Positions 20,294 through 30,849 of a DNA stretch of 37,337 nucleotides are shown piece after piece. The position numbers and the translations under genes were made by a program. The notes beneath the pieces were generated by a model. It saw only the letters and a list, made by a program, of their open reading frames with translations. It searched no databases and was not told the DNA's origin. Position 1 is the stretch's first letter. Each line of letters begins with the position of its first letter. The DNA lies in contig JALQPE010002612.1 in NCBI GenBank assembly GCA_030407315.1, positions 1 to 37,337 of the forward strand, written 5' to 3'. The stretch comes from Asparagopsis taxiformis (Eukaryota; Rhodophyta; Florideophyceae; Bonnemaisoniales; Bonnemaisoniaceae).

Positions 20294-20796
20294 AGGTAGA
20301 GTTTTTAAGAAAGGAATAGTAGGTTGCTGCTTGACCAGGGTGGCGCAAAGCAGAAGTTGGTTGTTTAAAACAAAGTGTCAGCGAGTGGTAGCACTTCGGT
20401 GGCTGTTTCCTTTCCACCCCTGTCCGAACCTTTACAAGATAACTACATCGACTGTTAGCTCAATAATCAATGTAATACTAAAGTAATACTCAAAATATTT
20501 TTCCATGCAATTTATTGGGCCCGTAACATCTCTAAGCGTATCTTTGTAGTCCAATCGTATGCATCCGACATTCACTTCTAGAACGATTATTCACATCAAA
20601 TTTTATGCTGCAATCAGTTCATGGCAGACATCATCCACACTGACGTGTCAATTTTGTCAATTGTCCATTCTACTTCTACACCACCTAAACATCTCTTCTC
20701 GACCTTTCCAATCCTCCTAGTATATACTACTCTTTAGCAGAAGGTAACGGTTAGGCTTTCACTAATACAACAATTCTATTCCATAGCTATCCCAAC
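20294..20796. promoter_or_regulatory. Divergent intergenic region between the ParB-methyltransferase-SET and Tudor-like genes
   Basis: The two genes are transcribed away from each other across about 500 AT-rich bases, so both promoters should lie here. For the plus-strand gene, TATATACTAC at 20721-20730 is a TATA-like string 76 bases before the ATG. No equivalent is clear for the minus-strand gene. Confidence 0.35.
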
Positions 20797-22157
20797 ATGC
20801 TTCCTCTCGCTCCAAACGACGTTATAGAAGTTCAATGGGAACTTCGGCCGTTTGGGAGGAAACGAAAAATTGTCTGGTGGTCTGCAATCGTCAAGGAAAT
20901 TACTCAGGTCAAGACTGAAACAGACCCATTCCTCCATGCATTGCTCGAATACAAAGCTGAATATGGTTTCGACTCTACCCTTTCTCAAGTCAAGATTTCA
21001 GATCGTAACGAGCTCGTCGACAAGGATTCCGGAAGGGTTCTCCCGTGGCGAAGTGGTGAGCTTCGCAGTATGGACTCACCTCCATCCCCAGCAGAGAGAG
21101 ACCCAGACTACGGCATTGACCACACTCGCCACCGCCACCGCGGCATCCTTCAAGATTGCACTGCGGATCAAATGAAGAAGACCGTAGCAGAAATGCTGGC
21201 AAGATTGGAAAAGCTGGAGTCAGCTGCCAAACATCCTCTACCCCCTCCATTCGATTCCAACAGTTCCATGACCTCCTCTGCTCTGACTGTATGTAGCATT
21301 CTGTTTCAGAAGCTTGGTGTGTACACAGACAAGCCCCTCTCCCTCCGGATGACGAAATCCGAGCACTCCAGGGGAATGCGACAAACATCGCAAGAAGAAA
21401 TCAGAGTACAGGCCAACTGCTCCCTGCTCAATTCCGCACTATTGCCATTCAATGCAAGGCGAAAGAGAATCGTGACGTTCTCTTCCAGCCGTCCTTTGAG
21501 GACATCACCTTTCCCTCTGGAAATGAGTCGGATCTTTCCATCATTTTCCCCACCTTTCAGGCACTATGTGACTCCATAGGTACCTCGCAACACGGGTTCC
21601 AGAAAATATTGGTGAAGAGCAGGGCGGAACGCGATGGAGGCAGCTCATCGATTGTCCGAATTTTAGGAAATCTAGTCGACGTTGATTGCTCTCATGATGC
21701 TCCTTCTTCCGCATTTCTCGTCGGCTCATCTGCTTACGTCCTGTCCAGCCCAGACCAACGTATGACAGTTCTTTGCAGAGACTCCTACGAGTTTGACCAC
21801 GTCAACAATACATTTTTACATCCCCTATGTCTTAGCCAACTATCACAGTCTAGCATCGTGGACTCTTTCCACCTACGTGATAAGGCTACTGTTACCTATG
21901 GAGCAACGTTTTCGTTACTGTGGAGACGTATTCAGCGCCGAGCTTGTTACAGCACTTTCCAGCCTCTATGAACCGCAGAGACGTTTGGTACACTACATCT
22001 ACGCTTGCCTTGCTGTATTTTCAGTGGTACTACTACATGCCAGGAGCTTGAAGACATTGGCTATGAGGCTATCTCTCGTCTTGGCTTCAATGCGGATTCA
22101 GACACTACCCACCCACCCTCTCCTCCACCTGCCACCTGCAGTCCGGAGCAAAAATGA
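20797..22157 (+). pseudogene. Unknown nuclear-type protein with Tudor/chromo-like N-terminus; frameshift plus in-frame TGA
   Basis: ATG at 20797 opens APNDVIEVQWEL..RKIVWWSAIVKEI, whose pattern (D-x-V-x-V-x-W ... W-x-A-x-V) resembles SH3-like barrels of Tudor/chromo type; this is a weak similarity. A short helical segment follows (DQMKKTVAEMLARLEKLESA). Coding quality then moves to another frame between about 21240 and 21335. That frame reads LPPDDEIRALQGNATNIARR, LLPAQFRTIAIQCKAKENRD, FQPSFEDITFPSG, KILVKSRAERDGG and IVRILGNLVDVDCSHDAPSS. It meets TGA at 21969-21971 and continues in frame with CQELEDIGYEAISRLGFN and a PPSPPPATCSPEQK tail to TGA at 22155-22157. No family is recognised. Intron splicing at the first break was considered, but no GT-AG pair restores the frame. 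Gene or recent pseudogene. Confidence 0.45.
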
Positions 22158-22432
22158 TAAAGCACACCTATCCGTAGTTATCCTGTTCCTGGGTATTCCA
22201 TTCTAGAGCTCCTGTGGCCATCAATTTCTAGTAAAGACGGATACCCTCGCCCCTTCCTACTTCGACTATTCCACTACCTGTCTCTGCGCTGTTCCTTCGA
22301 CTTGACACTATCGTCTGACTGGTTTCCTGATGTCTCGTATCTATCTACTTCCATCTATTACAAAATTCAACTCAACAGAAATTTTATTTCTTCATTCTTC
22401 GTCTACTATACCGAAACCGGTTTCATCGGATA

Positions 22433-23959
22433 CTACTCCCCTTCATTCTCGATTTCATCATCGACAAATACCTTCACATATTCTTCATCTCCTCCGTCCT
22501 CTTCCATAGACCTGAAGCTCTCCTCCAGCACTGAGTCCCCTCCATCGTCTACATTCAGTTCTTCATATCTATCACGCGATATAGTCAAAACCTCCTCATT
22601 CATGAAACGACTACTCACCCGCTCCCCGGGAAGAAGCAGTTTCACTGCTTCATTGATTTCCCGGATTTGCGCTCCTCCCACCTCTGCTCCACTTTGAAAT
22701 TTCAAAATCGTTCGGAACCCGTATGCAAGTATGTAGATGAATTGCAAGGAGTATTCTGAACGTCGCAGGAACATGTTCCTATCAGAACATTGCGTGTAGG
22801 CGACTGCAAAGTTCAGTGCAACCTCTACTAAATTGATCCTCCTAGTCACAAACCTCTTGTCCGGTTCTCCAATTATTTGAACTTCGTACTCGACTTTGAA
22901 TACCATTTCTTTTCGCACAGCAATGAAGTCGCGAAGAATCTTCATATTCTTGTCATCCATTGCTGCGCGCTCCGCTGCATTCATTTTCCTCTGCGCCGAG
23001 TACAGACTTGGAACTGACTCAATGTCCAGCCCACCGTCGTGCAAATGATGCTCCATGCGGACTGAACCTTGAAACCCACTGTATAGAACGAATCCAAGAT
23101 CTCGGATGAACCGGTTTCGCACATGATCTCTGGACTTGTTCATAAACCCGGTCACTGCCGTCAGTGCCGATTTCGTCACAGTGATGCCTACCTCCTTTCT
23201 GTGCAACGGCCCATTGTCACCAACCTTTCTTCGCTTCTGCTTTCGAGCGGCCCCATCACTTGCCTCGGACGTCCCATGCATTCCATCCATGCGAGCAGAG
23301 TCCGTTCCGCGAATTGTCTCCTCAATGGTCCCGGTAGTCACATACCCCCGCGCCCTCCACCGTTCGATACCTTCCGACGTTCCATTGGAGCTGGAACGGT
23401 CTCCTCCCTCTCTGAAAGAATTGTTTTGACACGTATTCTTGATTAAAGAGGTCACAACTTGGCAGCGCAATTCAATGTGGTTCCGGCCGGCAAGCGTCCT
23501 ATTGAACACATCCTTTCGCTCATTGCTCTGCCTGGCGAACATCAGCGTATTGATTAGCTCGCATCCGTTGAAATGCCTATCCCTCTTATCCACCATTGCC
23601 TTCGTGTACGTTGGAACAACAGCACACAGCACAGCACACACCATTTCGAACGTGAACGATTTCTCCGCATCCTGCGCAATGCGGAGACGTTCCCTGTCCT
23701 TCTCAGAGGCGATCTTCTTCGGATGTCCTTGTCCCTGGCTCAGAAGCCCATCGACGATGCCCTTGACCTCCTGCATATCGGTGTTTAGCATGGAGACAGT
23801 CTTGGCGACATTTCCGAGAGTCTCGCGTAATTGAATGGTGCTCTTCTCGACGGCATCCATTTTATCACTCAGGGCTTTCAGCTCTGCAGTGATGTTCGAA
23901 AAGCCCTCACGCGTTATTTCGGAAAATGCAGCGATGCTCACGGAGGTTTCGGGATTCAT
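22433..23959 (-). CDS. Unknown 508-aa protein with N-terminal coiled coil
   Basis: Intact frame beginning ATG at 23959 (MNPETSVSIAAFSEI). Residues about 20-75 show heptad-like hydrophobic spacing (LKALSDKMDAVEKS, LRETLGNVAKTVSMLN), suggesting a coiled coil for self-association. RKQKRRK at 239-245 is a likely nuclear localisation signal. Residues 250-430 look globular (FIRDLGFVLYSGFQGSVRME, VEVALNFAVAYTQ). The C-terminus is strongly acidic (DDGGDSVLEE, VFVDDEIENEGE). I do not recognise the family. It converges on the Tudor-like gene with about 275 bases between, which suggests both belong to one element or insertion. Undamaged reading and no sign of introns. Confidence 0.6.
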   Translation of the reverse strand: MNPETSVSIAAFSEITREGFSNITAELKALSDKMDAVEKSTIQLRETLGNVAKTVSMLNTDMQEVKGIVDGLLSQGQGHPKKIASEKDRERLRIAQDAEKSFTFEMVCAVLCAVVPTYTKAMVDKRDRHFNGCELINTLMFARQSNERKDVFNRTLAGRNHIELRCQVVTSLIKNTCQNNSFREGGDRSSSNGTSEGIERWRARGYVTTGTIEETIRGTDSARMDGMHGTSEASDGAARKQKRRKVGDNGPLHRKEVGITVTKSALTAVTGFMNKSRDHVRNRFIRDLGFVLYSGFQGSVRMEHHLHDGGLDIESVPSLYSAQRKMNAAERAAMDDKNMKILRDFIAVRKEMVFKVEYEVQIIGEPDKRFVTRRINLVEVALNFAVAYTQCSDRNMFLRRSEYSLQFIYILAYGFRTILKFQSGAEVGGAQIREINEAVKLLLPGERVSSRFMNEEVLTISRDRYEELNVDDGGDSVLEESFRSMEEDGGDEEYVKVFVDDEIENEGE

Positions 23960-24498
23960 GTTGAACTTGCAATTGGAGTTTGCTAAAAGGAGAAGTGCTT
24001 TGAAGGAAGGGTGTCACGCTTAGTACAGCAGTGTTGTAGCAAATATCATTCCAGTGGATGCATCCATCCTGTTCTACCTTACATAATAATAATGCTTCTC
24101 GGTGCTCCGTAACGGTTATTTTTCATAATTTAGTGGTGGATGGTGCGTATTCTTTCCTTTGCTACCACCCACGTCCTGTGAATACCACACCTCGCTACCA
24201 GACTGACGTCTCCTACTCGACACTTTCAATGCAAAGATAGATAGGTATAATTTGAAATGCTAAACTCAACATAATATAGTCTACTCTGTACTTTCTCTCC
24301 TTACGGTGAGACAAACGAGATATGTTCAATCTTCCCTATCTTTCTTTCTACAACGTCCTATTCAGCATCTAGCTTCCCCGCACCCAACTATCTGTAAAGC
24401 ACCATCACAATTACTATAGTCGTATTCCACACACCATTCCAATATTTACCTTCACACTAACACTATGCTCCATATTTCCTCTAAGTCTACTCCACCAG
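23960..24498. other. Spacer upstream of the 508-aa gene
   Basis: AT-rich with no supported gene. It probably contains the minus-strand gene's promoter and leader near 23960-24050. The first ACTGTC-type palindromes appear at its right edge. Confidence 0.35.
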
Positions 24499-24867
24499 AC
24501 AGTGCTGTCAACCAATGCACGGTACTACCCGCAGACAATACAATTTGCTATCTACACTACTGTCTACAGATTTCCCCAGACAGTGCAGTAATACAATACA
24601 ATGTACTGCCTCAGACAGTAAAATGTACTGTCTGCACATACTGTCTGGCGGCAACACTTCCAGACAGTAAAATTTACTGTTCTGGACAGTAAATTTTACT
24701 GTTTTTGGTACTGTCCAGATTTCGTGCCAGTTTACTGCTGCAGCAGTATTCTGAAATTTCCAGACAGTAAATTTTACTGTCTCCGCGCACTGTCTTGGCC
24801 AGACAGTAATTTTTACTGTCTCAGACAGTAAATTTACTGTCTTTTTTCATTCCCAACACCGTAGTGC
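24499..24867 (+). repeat. Second ACTGTC/GACAGT palindrome cluster ending in CAACACCGTAGTGC
   Basis: Many inverted pairs, such as CCAGACAGT..ACTGTCT, GGACAGTAAATTTTACTGT, CAGACAGTAAATTTTACTGT and ACTGTCTCAGACAGTAAAT, fill 24499-24842, followed by CAACACCGTAGTGC (24854-24867). It shares motif, orientation and closing 14-mer with the cluster at 13567-13775 but lacks the 35-base tandem part. Confidence 0.7.
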
Positions 24868-24927
24868 ACACCATTGCAACTCGCTTGCACCATCGTGCAG
24901 CTCAACTATATTTCCACTCCCTTCTCG

Positions 24928-25317
24928 ATGAGCAGTATAGACGTGAAACCTCGTCTAGCACCGATAGTCGTTGAGGATGAAAATGATGTTGCGACACGAT
25001 ACGACCCGCGCGATACACATGCATTGGACCGCACGTACTCTTCCGTCCTCCGCACTGTGTTCCAAGTCACTTTTGCTTGGGTGTCGTTGACCAGGCTCTT
25101 CACCCCGATTACAAATGCTCTTGGGATGCTTTATATAGGTTCTATGCTTTGTCTACTTTTTGTTTCGGCTGCTCGCCATTCGCTGAATGCGAGGAGCATT
25201 CATAGCGGAGTATTCCAAATTGACACATTGTCTCCAGTATTGCTCCTCGTTCTCGGCCTTACTGCTACTGTTGGTGCTGCGATATACTCACTGCAACGGT
25301 TTCTGCAAATGGAATAG
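24928..25317 (+). CDS. Small membrane protein, unknown
   Basis: Preferred start MSSIDVKPRLAPIVVEDEND (24928), giving 129 aa; the frame is open from an earlier non-ATG codon at 24874. The first 40 residues are polar and charged. Hydrophobic stretches follow: VFQVTFAWVSL and ITNALGMLYIGSMLCLLFVS (about 55-85), then SPVLLLVLGLTATVGAAIYS (about 105-124), consistent with two or three membrane spans. It begins 60 bases after the CAACACCGTAGTGC motif. No homolog recognised. Composition is protein-like, but a chance frame remains possible. Confidence 0.4.
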   Translation: MSSIDVKPRLAPIVVEDENDVATRYDPRDTHALDRTYSSVLRTVFQVTFAWVSLTRLFTPITNALGMLYIGSMLCLLFVSAARHSLNARSIHSGVFQIDTLSPVLLLVLGLTATVGAAIYSLQRFLQME

Positions 25318-25390
25318 CTCTTCCGATGGGATGATGTCTGCTAAATTTGGACTCAGGTCATCCGTCCCTAGTGCAAATCCAGAAAATTTT

Positions 25391-25437
25391 CGTCCACCGT
25401 GGACGCAAAGACACAAAGACGTGTGACACGTCTTTGT
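25391..25437. terminator. Two adjacent perfect palindromes between convergent genes
   Basis: CGTCCACCGTGGACG (25391-25405) is a perfect palindrome around a central C. At 25413-25437, arms ACAAAGACGTGT and ACACGTCTTTGT flank a central G. They sit between the 3' end of the membrane-protein frame (25317) and the 3' end of the PRMT5 pseudogene (25489). Position suggests 3'-end or transcript-termination hairpins, or the remains of a mobile element end. Confidence 0.3.
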
Positions 25438-25488
25438 ATTACTTCAGACTGATGGGATGCGTTTACTTAAATATACACATGCGAGCGC

Positions 25489-27480
25489 TCAAGTATTCAA
25501 ACCAATGGCATAGTATCGACTATTGGGGTTATAGATTGCAATCACCGAAGGCTCGCTGATACGCCATTCATACCATACTCTACTTGACGATATGCAGCGC
25601 CACATATGCGAGGTTAGCGTTTTGCCACCCTCAACATACATGGGCGTCGAGAACATTCCGTTGAAAATGTTTCTGGATTGATTGAAAGTTTCACATCCTT
25701 GTACAATAATGTTTCAAAGTAGCCCGTGAAGCCGTGAACAACGTTCGTTTCTGTGACCGGAAATTGCAACTTTTCGTATCGCGAGTTGTCTATCACAGCG
25801 CTTCGATTAGGGTGACTAAACGTAAACACAGCCCCGAGGTGCCGAAACAAGCTTCCCTCGGTGTATCTTGACCACGTACGATGTTTTCATCTCTTTGATT
25901 GATTACTCAAACGCTTTCACTTCATTATGTAACTGTGTAGATGACAAAGGCGCCAGAAAGCTGTGTAGCTTTCTGGAATCGACACTCCATTCTCCTTCAG
26001 CAGGCTATTGGCTCCGTCGAGACATTCCGGTGACAATTCATTATCTCCAAACGACCCGAGTAGTTCTGATACAATAATATCCGCCTGAACATGATCAGAG
26101 TCGACTCTCTAGTGATCGCATATCACTGGCAACAATGATAACATTGTTCCATTCGAGCTCTTTCTTCATATTTCTTAGTGTCACAATGGCGTTTGGATTC
26201 TTCTATACAGCACATATCTGCACATCTTTCCCTGCCGACTCTGCTGCTCGCAAACTGCGCTTTACGAGCGGTCCGCGTCCAGCTCCTAGTACCATGATAA
26301 CTGGGGTTTCTGAACCATAATCTGTATCGACGAGGCATTGACGTACAGCTTCTTCATAAGCACTGTATTTGACTGGATCTTTCTCAAAAGTTTCGTATGT
26401 TTGACTACCAAGGTTGTGAGCCAATGGTTGCAAGGGAGCCTGCAAATAGTCATAGTATGGTGCCTCGTATGTCTCTGCCTCGGATGAGCCGGGCATTTTG
26501 CCGAAAAGATGGGCCAAGTATTGAACAAATGGCCGATAACCATCACTACCTTTCACCTTGTGTGCACGGTCAGTAAGTGCGAAAAACGCTTTTCAGACCG
26601 TACGGTCTCATTTTGAACATAATCTTAATGAAATCCTGATGTTTTCTGGACAACACGGGATAACCGACTCGGTTGGTGACATACGAAGAGGTGGAAAGTA
26701 AAACGACACGAACGGGCTCTGCAACCCATCGTTCCAACACCGCATGAGGAGGTAGATCCGCAGTAAGCTCTAATGCGACGCCGAGATTTGGATGTTCACC
26801 AAACAAGGTTCGAATTGTATTCCAAACTTCCCATGGTTTGATTTCTCGCTCACTGGACAATGTCATCGTTGAGTCATCAAAGCCCATCGGCGGCACCTTG
26901 CCGGGCAGATCTAGAACAGGCAGTCGAAGCCATAGCTGCAAGGTAGGGTCGGACAACAGAGCTGCGGAAAGGCATCTTGCAGGATTAGCCACTCCCTGTG
27001 TACCACCATTCGGTTGCGGAATGACGAGTGCCCGCAGTGACATGTGAGCAGCAAAGGCAACTTTCTCGGGAAATGCGGTTTCCGACGCGGCGCGAAGGAC
27101 AGAGTTGGGACAATCTGGACGAATCCATGTTGAGAGCTTTGCGACAACACCAGCAATCTATTCGCTCGAGGACAATTCGAGGTCGGAGCGCGTCAACGGC
27201 TCGTCACGAATTATGGGTTGGCAGGTTTTGGCGGGCGCAGAAGCGGCGGGCTGGGAGGGATCTAGGGGGAATCTGGAGCGAGGGTCTGAACTCCTACACG
27301 CTCATAGCGCGGATGCGCGAGTGGGGCGAGAACGAAATCACAGCCGGAGATTTCTGCAAGTTCGAGCGAAGGGCGGAGACGTGGAACGGCTACAACATCC
27401 AGACCGATGTTGAGCTTGTGGCCGGTTTGGGGATGTGTGACCACAAAAAATGAATCAATAAGTTTAATCCAGAAAATCAT
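25489..27480 (-). pseudogene. PRMT5: PRMT5 (type II protein arginine methyltransferase) pseudogene
   Basis: Minus-strand fragments follow PRMT5 order without gaps. The TIM-barrel N-terminus gives ISGCDFVLAPLAHPRYER and VVAKLSTWIRPD, then WEVWNTIRTLFGEHPNLGVA and VGYPVLSRKHQDF. The catalytic part gives DYLQAPLQPLAHNLGSQTYE and FEKDPVKYSAYEE, then VIMVLGAGRGPLV (SAM-binding loop) and [20 protein letters not shown], which contains the [11 protein letters not shown] active-site segment. The C-terminal beta barrel gives [59 protein letters not shown] and AIGLNT before TGA (25491-25489). Lesions include TAG at 27160-27158 and at 26205-26203, the latter where the family has Glu before KNPNA. Other lesions are TAA near 25905 and frameshifts near 27200-27270, 26582-26586 (A5 run), 26110, 25965, 25835 and 25665. 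At least nine defects make this a dead gene. The 5' boundary is uncertain: the frame opens at 27480, but family similarity starts near 27400. No introns remain. Confidence 0.88.
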
Positions 27481-27499
27481 CTAACCGATGAGTTCAGAA

Positions 27500-29684
27500 C
27501 TATGCAAATACCGAAAGAGACTCTCTGATGCGCTTGGAGTCATCGACGGTTAACCTTTTGTCACGCTTCAGCTCTGTTAGACGAGCCAGGACCGAATTGG
27601 GACTGATCTCTGATACCCATTCATTTTTTTGCCTACGAGAGCTGTTCGATATTTCGACATGAATGGGTCTTTCGTATTTCCGTGCGCTTCGAGCCATGCA
27701 ACAAGGAGGCGACTAATATCACCTTCACAGTTGGTAACAACTCTTCGGATATGCGCAAGCCAGAAAGGGCAGTTCCTTCCAGAAGCTCTAACAGCAATTA
27801 AGTCGTTCTCAACGTAGCAGTAGTTGACAACAACTTCGTTTTCGTCGTCCACATTTGTTTCCGAAACAACATTATACCCCATCAAATTAGGAACATTCCA
27901 GTTTCCAGACTCAGGTGAAAGGAAACGGTTCCAGTGTGCTCGATCCTTCCTTGGTTTATAAATGGTGTCACGGAGCATCTCCAGATCCTCAACTTTTTTC
28001 CTATCGGCAATTCGAGATTCAGCAGCTGCAATCCCGCGAGATACTTCCAAGATGTTTTCTGGTGGAGATGTTTCGGTAGGAGGGGCTGAGAATAGGTTTG
28101 GCGTAAATTTAAGAAAGCCTCCGGAGCGTCCTGGATGTAGTGGATTCCATTCGCCTTGGCATGTTTCTTTAACTGAGGCAGTTGTCGGATGCCTCTCGTA
28201 TTGACTTCTTGTTTCTCCGGAAGCTCTTGAGAATCGGAAGTACCTGAAGTGAGAGAGAGAAGGAACTTTTTGAAGGCATTTTGAGTTTTCAAAGAGTGTG
28301 GAGAGGTTAATGACGCGTATCATGTGGGCTACGAATGGTCTTGGTGTATATGCCTGGGTTAGCTCATGGTGTAGATCTTGTAACGTTATTGCCGAATCGT
28401 TCGAAGCCTTTTAGACAGGCAGGAAAAGCACTGATCAATATCTTCATGCGTATGACCAACCGGTAGGAATGACACATGTATCTCGGCAAAAACTTCGAGA
28501 GACACCAGACATTCAACATACGACATAAAATATCTATTCTTATTTTCGCGCGAGCAATTATCGACTTGGATGAACAGAACATCAGGTAACTTTCCTTCCA
28601 TTGCTTTCCTACATAACCAGCGGTGAAGTGCCTCAATCACGTGGTTTGACCCTGTCTTATGTTCTTCAGTTATAGTTAGCAACATAAGCTTATTAGGACA
28701 TGCATGCTCCAGAATTCCTGTTACATGAACTCGTATCTTGTGCCCACGCTGTGTTCCCTTGGTCTCATACGGCCAGTGCGGAAGTTCAAAACAGCTTTGA
28801 GAAGCTCCATCAATAATGATACTGGCAAATTTGTGGGGAGAAATTCTGGCAGCTTCTCGATTCTTGTAATACTGCATACGCTCCATTTCCACAAACCGAT
28901 GGTGGTTTTTCTGCATTTTTCGGAGCTCATCTGAGCGGGTACGGTCCATTCCAGCTTCTGCAAGTTCTTGTCTTAGCTTCTCACATATATCACATTTGGA
29001 GAACCTGTGTACGCGCCTGCACTTGACGTTTCTGCAGTTGGACCCCCAAACTTTTATAAAGTACGCATAAGTTGGGGCTGGAATTATGTTGCCCATTCCA
29101 TCGTGCTCATTCCAGTGAGTTTTGAACATTTGGTACACCTGCTTTTTCTCGAAATAGGGCAAACGAAGCTCTCCGGAATCAGGCATTCGATTGGCAGTGC
29201 TTTCAGCCAAATTCACAAGGTAAGCATTGATAAATTCTTTTCCCATCTGCCTAGCTCCGAGACCTGGCATTCTGAAAATAGACTTCGAGCCCCCTGAACG
29301 AGGAGTCTCTTTCACGGCACACTGCAAAAATCTTGATATTCCGAAACCAATGTCGAGAAATGTAGAACATACCGGCCGGCCGTCAAAGTAGAACCGCTTT
29401 ATTACCTTCTCATCGACTTTTACCAACCGAAGCATTCCTGTCAAACATATTTTTCGCTGTTCCTGAGACATCTGAAGCATTCTTTTCCTTTGTGCCTTGA
29501 AGTAACTGACCTTGACCTTGGTAAAGCATCGTTTACCTTTGCAGCATTTCAGCTCAGATATATCAATAATAGATGACTCCTCAGCAAGCTTCTGACGTTT
29601 TTTCTTCAAGTCGGATAAAGTCTTCTGCTCCCAGTTGGGACGCTTCAGTGATGGATTCAGAGTTTCATTGACAGTTTCATCCAT
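27500..29684 (-). pseudogene. DUF7869-type putative transposase/integrase-like gene with frameshifts
   Basis: ATG at 29684 opens 432 codons. An N-terminal Cys pair region (KCCKGKRCFTK) and a Cys/His cluster (CRNVKCRRVHRFSKCDICE) suggest zinc binding. IIIDGASQSCFELPHW, LFIQVDNCSRENKNRYFMSY and FLPVGHTHEDIDQCFS match the conserved core of DUF7869-type proteins, a TE-associated family with an RNase H-like acidic triad. The frame shifts near 28400: after HTHEDIDQCFSCLSKRLR it continues as NDSAITLQDLHHELTQAYTP to 27577. The last part, HVEISNSSRRQKNEWVSEI to RLTVDDSKRIRESLSVFA, lies in a third frame ending at 27500. Two frameshifts imply a relic or sequencing errors. It stops 20 bases before the open frame of the PRMT5 pseudogene on the same strand. 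No terminal inverted repeats were found. Confidence 0.65.
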
Positions 29685-30813
29685 CCAGCTCTAGTTTCCG
29701 AGAACTAATTTGAAGCTGATATTTTTGGAAAAGCATACTCATTTCCATGCCGAGGTTTACGCTCTTGATTAAATAAGTAATGCATGCACATCTGGTTGAG
29801 GCGGACCGCATGATTGGCTATCATGTAGGAGTTCTGCGAGAAGACTCTTTAACTTTGTAACGTATACCAATTATACTATGTAATGTTTATTTCGATATGA
29901 ACGCAGTTGAGCTTCCTCTCAAGTGGAACGGAAACTTGCGTGTTACCATACGAGATATTTCATAACGGATGACAGCAGTCATATCACTGACATTCAACGA
30001 GACGATAAAAAGTGTAAATAAAACTTTGCACTGTTCATGAGCTGTAATGTAACACCGCACATTGTTCAGCTTTGCTGTGAATTCGTTTAGGGAAACAAAT
30101 TGGTCGTGATACAACCTGACAAACATAATATTTGAGACTGGGCCCATCAGGGCTTCCCTCCTCGATTTACTGATGATTCGTTCACACAGTTCTACGCAAA
30201 ATAAAGCAAGTGGTTGCCAGAGAGCGGGTGAGAGGGTACTGCGTCGTGCAATGACACATTTTACGGTGCACAAATTTACACTACAAATTAAACAGAGAGA
30301 CATGTTGTTCCTGGAGAAATTTTACATGCGTGTAAGAATCAGTGTGCAAGTATCAGCGGGCATTCGATGAGGAGATTATCAGAAAATCTCTTTTGGTATC
30401 TCTTACGAGGCTATCCACGCATGGAGATGATTTTAGTTCTCAGTATTCGGTCATATGTCATCGTGAATTTACAGTCACCAGTGATGTTTACAAGTAAGAT
30501 TGAGCTTTGAAATTCTATCAAGTATCACATCTTTCCCGCCTTAATCGGTCACATAGCCTTCAATCATAATTTCTGTGCGTGTGAGAGAGCGGAGATATCT
30601 TCACTTCCTGATATTGAGCAACATCTCTTGTCCAAGTATCTCAATAATTTCTTTACAACTACGCAATATCCGGCCCAATCTTATCCTCGTGTTCCATGCA
30701 GTTACTCTTCCCCTCGTCAGCATTTTCTACTATACACTGCTGATTTTTCGTTCTGCAAAACATCTACAGTGAACTCTAGCCCGTCACATAATTGCGAGCA
30801 GTGCTTCCCATGC
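29685..30813. other. Spacer before the second ParB-methyltransferase gene
   Basis: AT-rich. A 138-codon minus-strand frame (29887-30303) has no recognisable motif and a non-ATG-like context, so I do not call it. The right part should contain the plus-strand gene's promoter; no distinct element is visible. Confidence 0.35.
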
Positions 30814-30849
30814 ATGCTTCGGGCATTATCCCAAAAATCCTATTCTCGA

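Noticed and set aside
21280..21320. A 21-base intron (GTATGT..TTTCAG at 21289-21309) in the Tudor-like gene
   Set aside because: Splice-like ends are present, but removal keeps the original frame and does not reach the downstream coding frame. The length would also be exceptional.
20003..21971. TGA read as tryptophan or selenocysteine in this organism
   Set aside because: TGA is the natural stop of several genes here (transposase, methyltransferase-SET, PRMT5 end), and no SECIS-like structure was evident. Point mutations explain the two cases more simply.
27028..27453. 141-codon plus-strand frame
   Set aside because: It lies antisense to the N-terminal part of the PRMT5 pseudogene, whose reading is supported by family motifs.
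29887..30303. 138-codon minus-strand frame
   Set aside because: No ATG-supported start, no motif, composition typical of AT-rich spacer. Not called.
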